This document shows positions 59,581 through 59,705 of a stretch of DNA of 59,705 nt, piece by piece (positions within the stretch are counted from its first letter, which is position 1; each line of letters begins with the position of its first letter). The DNA is from Comamonas testosteroni. GTDB taxonomy: Bacteria > Pseudomonadota > Gammaproteobacteria > Burkholderiales > Burkholderiaceae_C. The notes under the pieces are model-generated. The model was not told the DNA's origin. It did no database searches and saw nothing but the letters and a program-made list of their open reading frames with translations. The position numbers and the translations under genes are program-made. The stretch covers positions 1 through 59,705 of the forward strand of contig NZ_KZ984467.1 in NCBI RefSeq assembly GCF_003569915.1. Direction: 5' to 3'.

Positions 59581-59705
59581 GGCGTTGTTGCACAAATGCC
59601 GGTCGCAGCTGAGGTAGGCTCGGGAGATGAGAGAGACGAGCTGGGGTCGGGTTAAGTACCGCACAACGAACTGGAAGGCTTACAACGCAGCGTTGAAGGC
59701 GCGAG
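59580..59705 (+). mobile_element. Left end of an IS5-family-like insertion sequence
   Basis: The coding sequence of the esterase is cut at GGGCGTTGTTGCACAAATGCC-like DNA (59580 on). The GTTGTTGCACAAA core is typical of the ends of some IS5-family elements. A transposase-like start follows within 50 bases. The element runs off the window, so the right end and target duplication cannot be seen. Confidence 0.75.
59627..59705 (+). CDS. IS5-type transposase, N-terminal fragment
   Basis: The ATG at 59627 opens 26 codons up to the window end: MRETSWGRVKYRTTNW, then KAYNAALKAR. The KYRTTNWKAYNAALKAR block is the characteristic opening of IS5-group DDE transposases. CGGGAG precedes the ATG. The remainder lies outside the window. 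Confidence 0.75.
   Translation, partial: MRETSWGRVKYRTTNWKAYNAALKAR

Overview
The window reads as chromosome of a Gram-negative betaproteobacterium of the Comamonadaceae, most likely Comamonas or a close relative. This is inferred from the high GC content, the 16-stranded-type porin with a terminal Phe, the lipid A/KDO genes, the lptF-lptG/pepA/holC arrangement and an AT-rich 54-bp repeat of a kind I recall from Comamonadaceae. No search was run, so the genus is an inference.

Layout. (1) 1-14200 is a catabolic region. A truncated acyl-CoA dehydrogenase on the minus strand diverges from a plus-strand operon: MFS transporter, quinone oxidoreductase, TauD/TfdA-type dioxygenase, RBBP9/YdeN-type hydrolase, FrnE-type DsbA protein, Rieske ferredoxin, acyl-CoA ligase and beta-ketothiolase. 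The operon ends at a two-way terminator. Then come a porin and a beta-keto acid cleavage enzyme (BKACE) on the minus strand, a divergent AraC-type regulator, and a second MFS transporter closely similar to the first. Together they look like an import, activation and cleavage route for an unidentified organic acid. (2) 14250-17570 holds DNA polymerase II (polB), a DUF3024 gene and tRNA-Val(GAC). (3) 17650-30544 is mostly housekeeping: Dyp peroxidase, Nudix hydrolase, methionine-type aminotransferase, CysB-type regulator, CbiX-type chelatase, lptG and lptF, pepA, holC, an acidic unknown, a D-2-hydroxyacid dehydrogenase, a small unknown, lexA with two LexA boxes, and asparaginase. (4) 30641-37727 is the envelope cluster exbB, exbD // lpxK, Trm112-like gene, kdsB, adk. 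It is split by a divergent AraC/LuxR regulator pair in lower-GC DNA. (5) 38174-40436 holds xseA and sodB.

(6) 40574-49988 is the least understood part. A lipoprotein gene is coupled to a 1090-residue exported WG-repeat protein. After a LigB-type dioxygenase come three convergent minus-strand genes: a double zinc-ribbon protein with one membrane span, a lipoprotein, and a polytopic membrane protein with a long Ala/Glu/Arg coiled coil and a C-terminal zinc ribbon. These five unknown envelope proteins are the best candidates for an undescribed system. (7) 50381-58543 holds a metallophosphoesterase, hrpA, a beta-CASP metallo-hydrolase, a double CDGSH iron-sulfur protein and a small zincin. (8) From 58686 a tannase/feruloyl-esterase-like lipoprotein gene is broken near 59580 by what looks like an IS5-family insertion running off the right edge.

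Across the window at least eight copies of a roughly 54-bp AT-rich repeat are visible. Most sit between genes, but one lies in frame inside xseA and another in frame inside hrpA.
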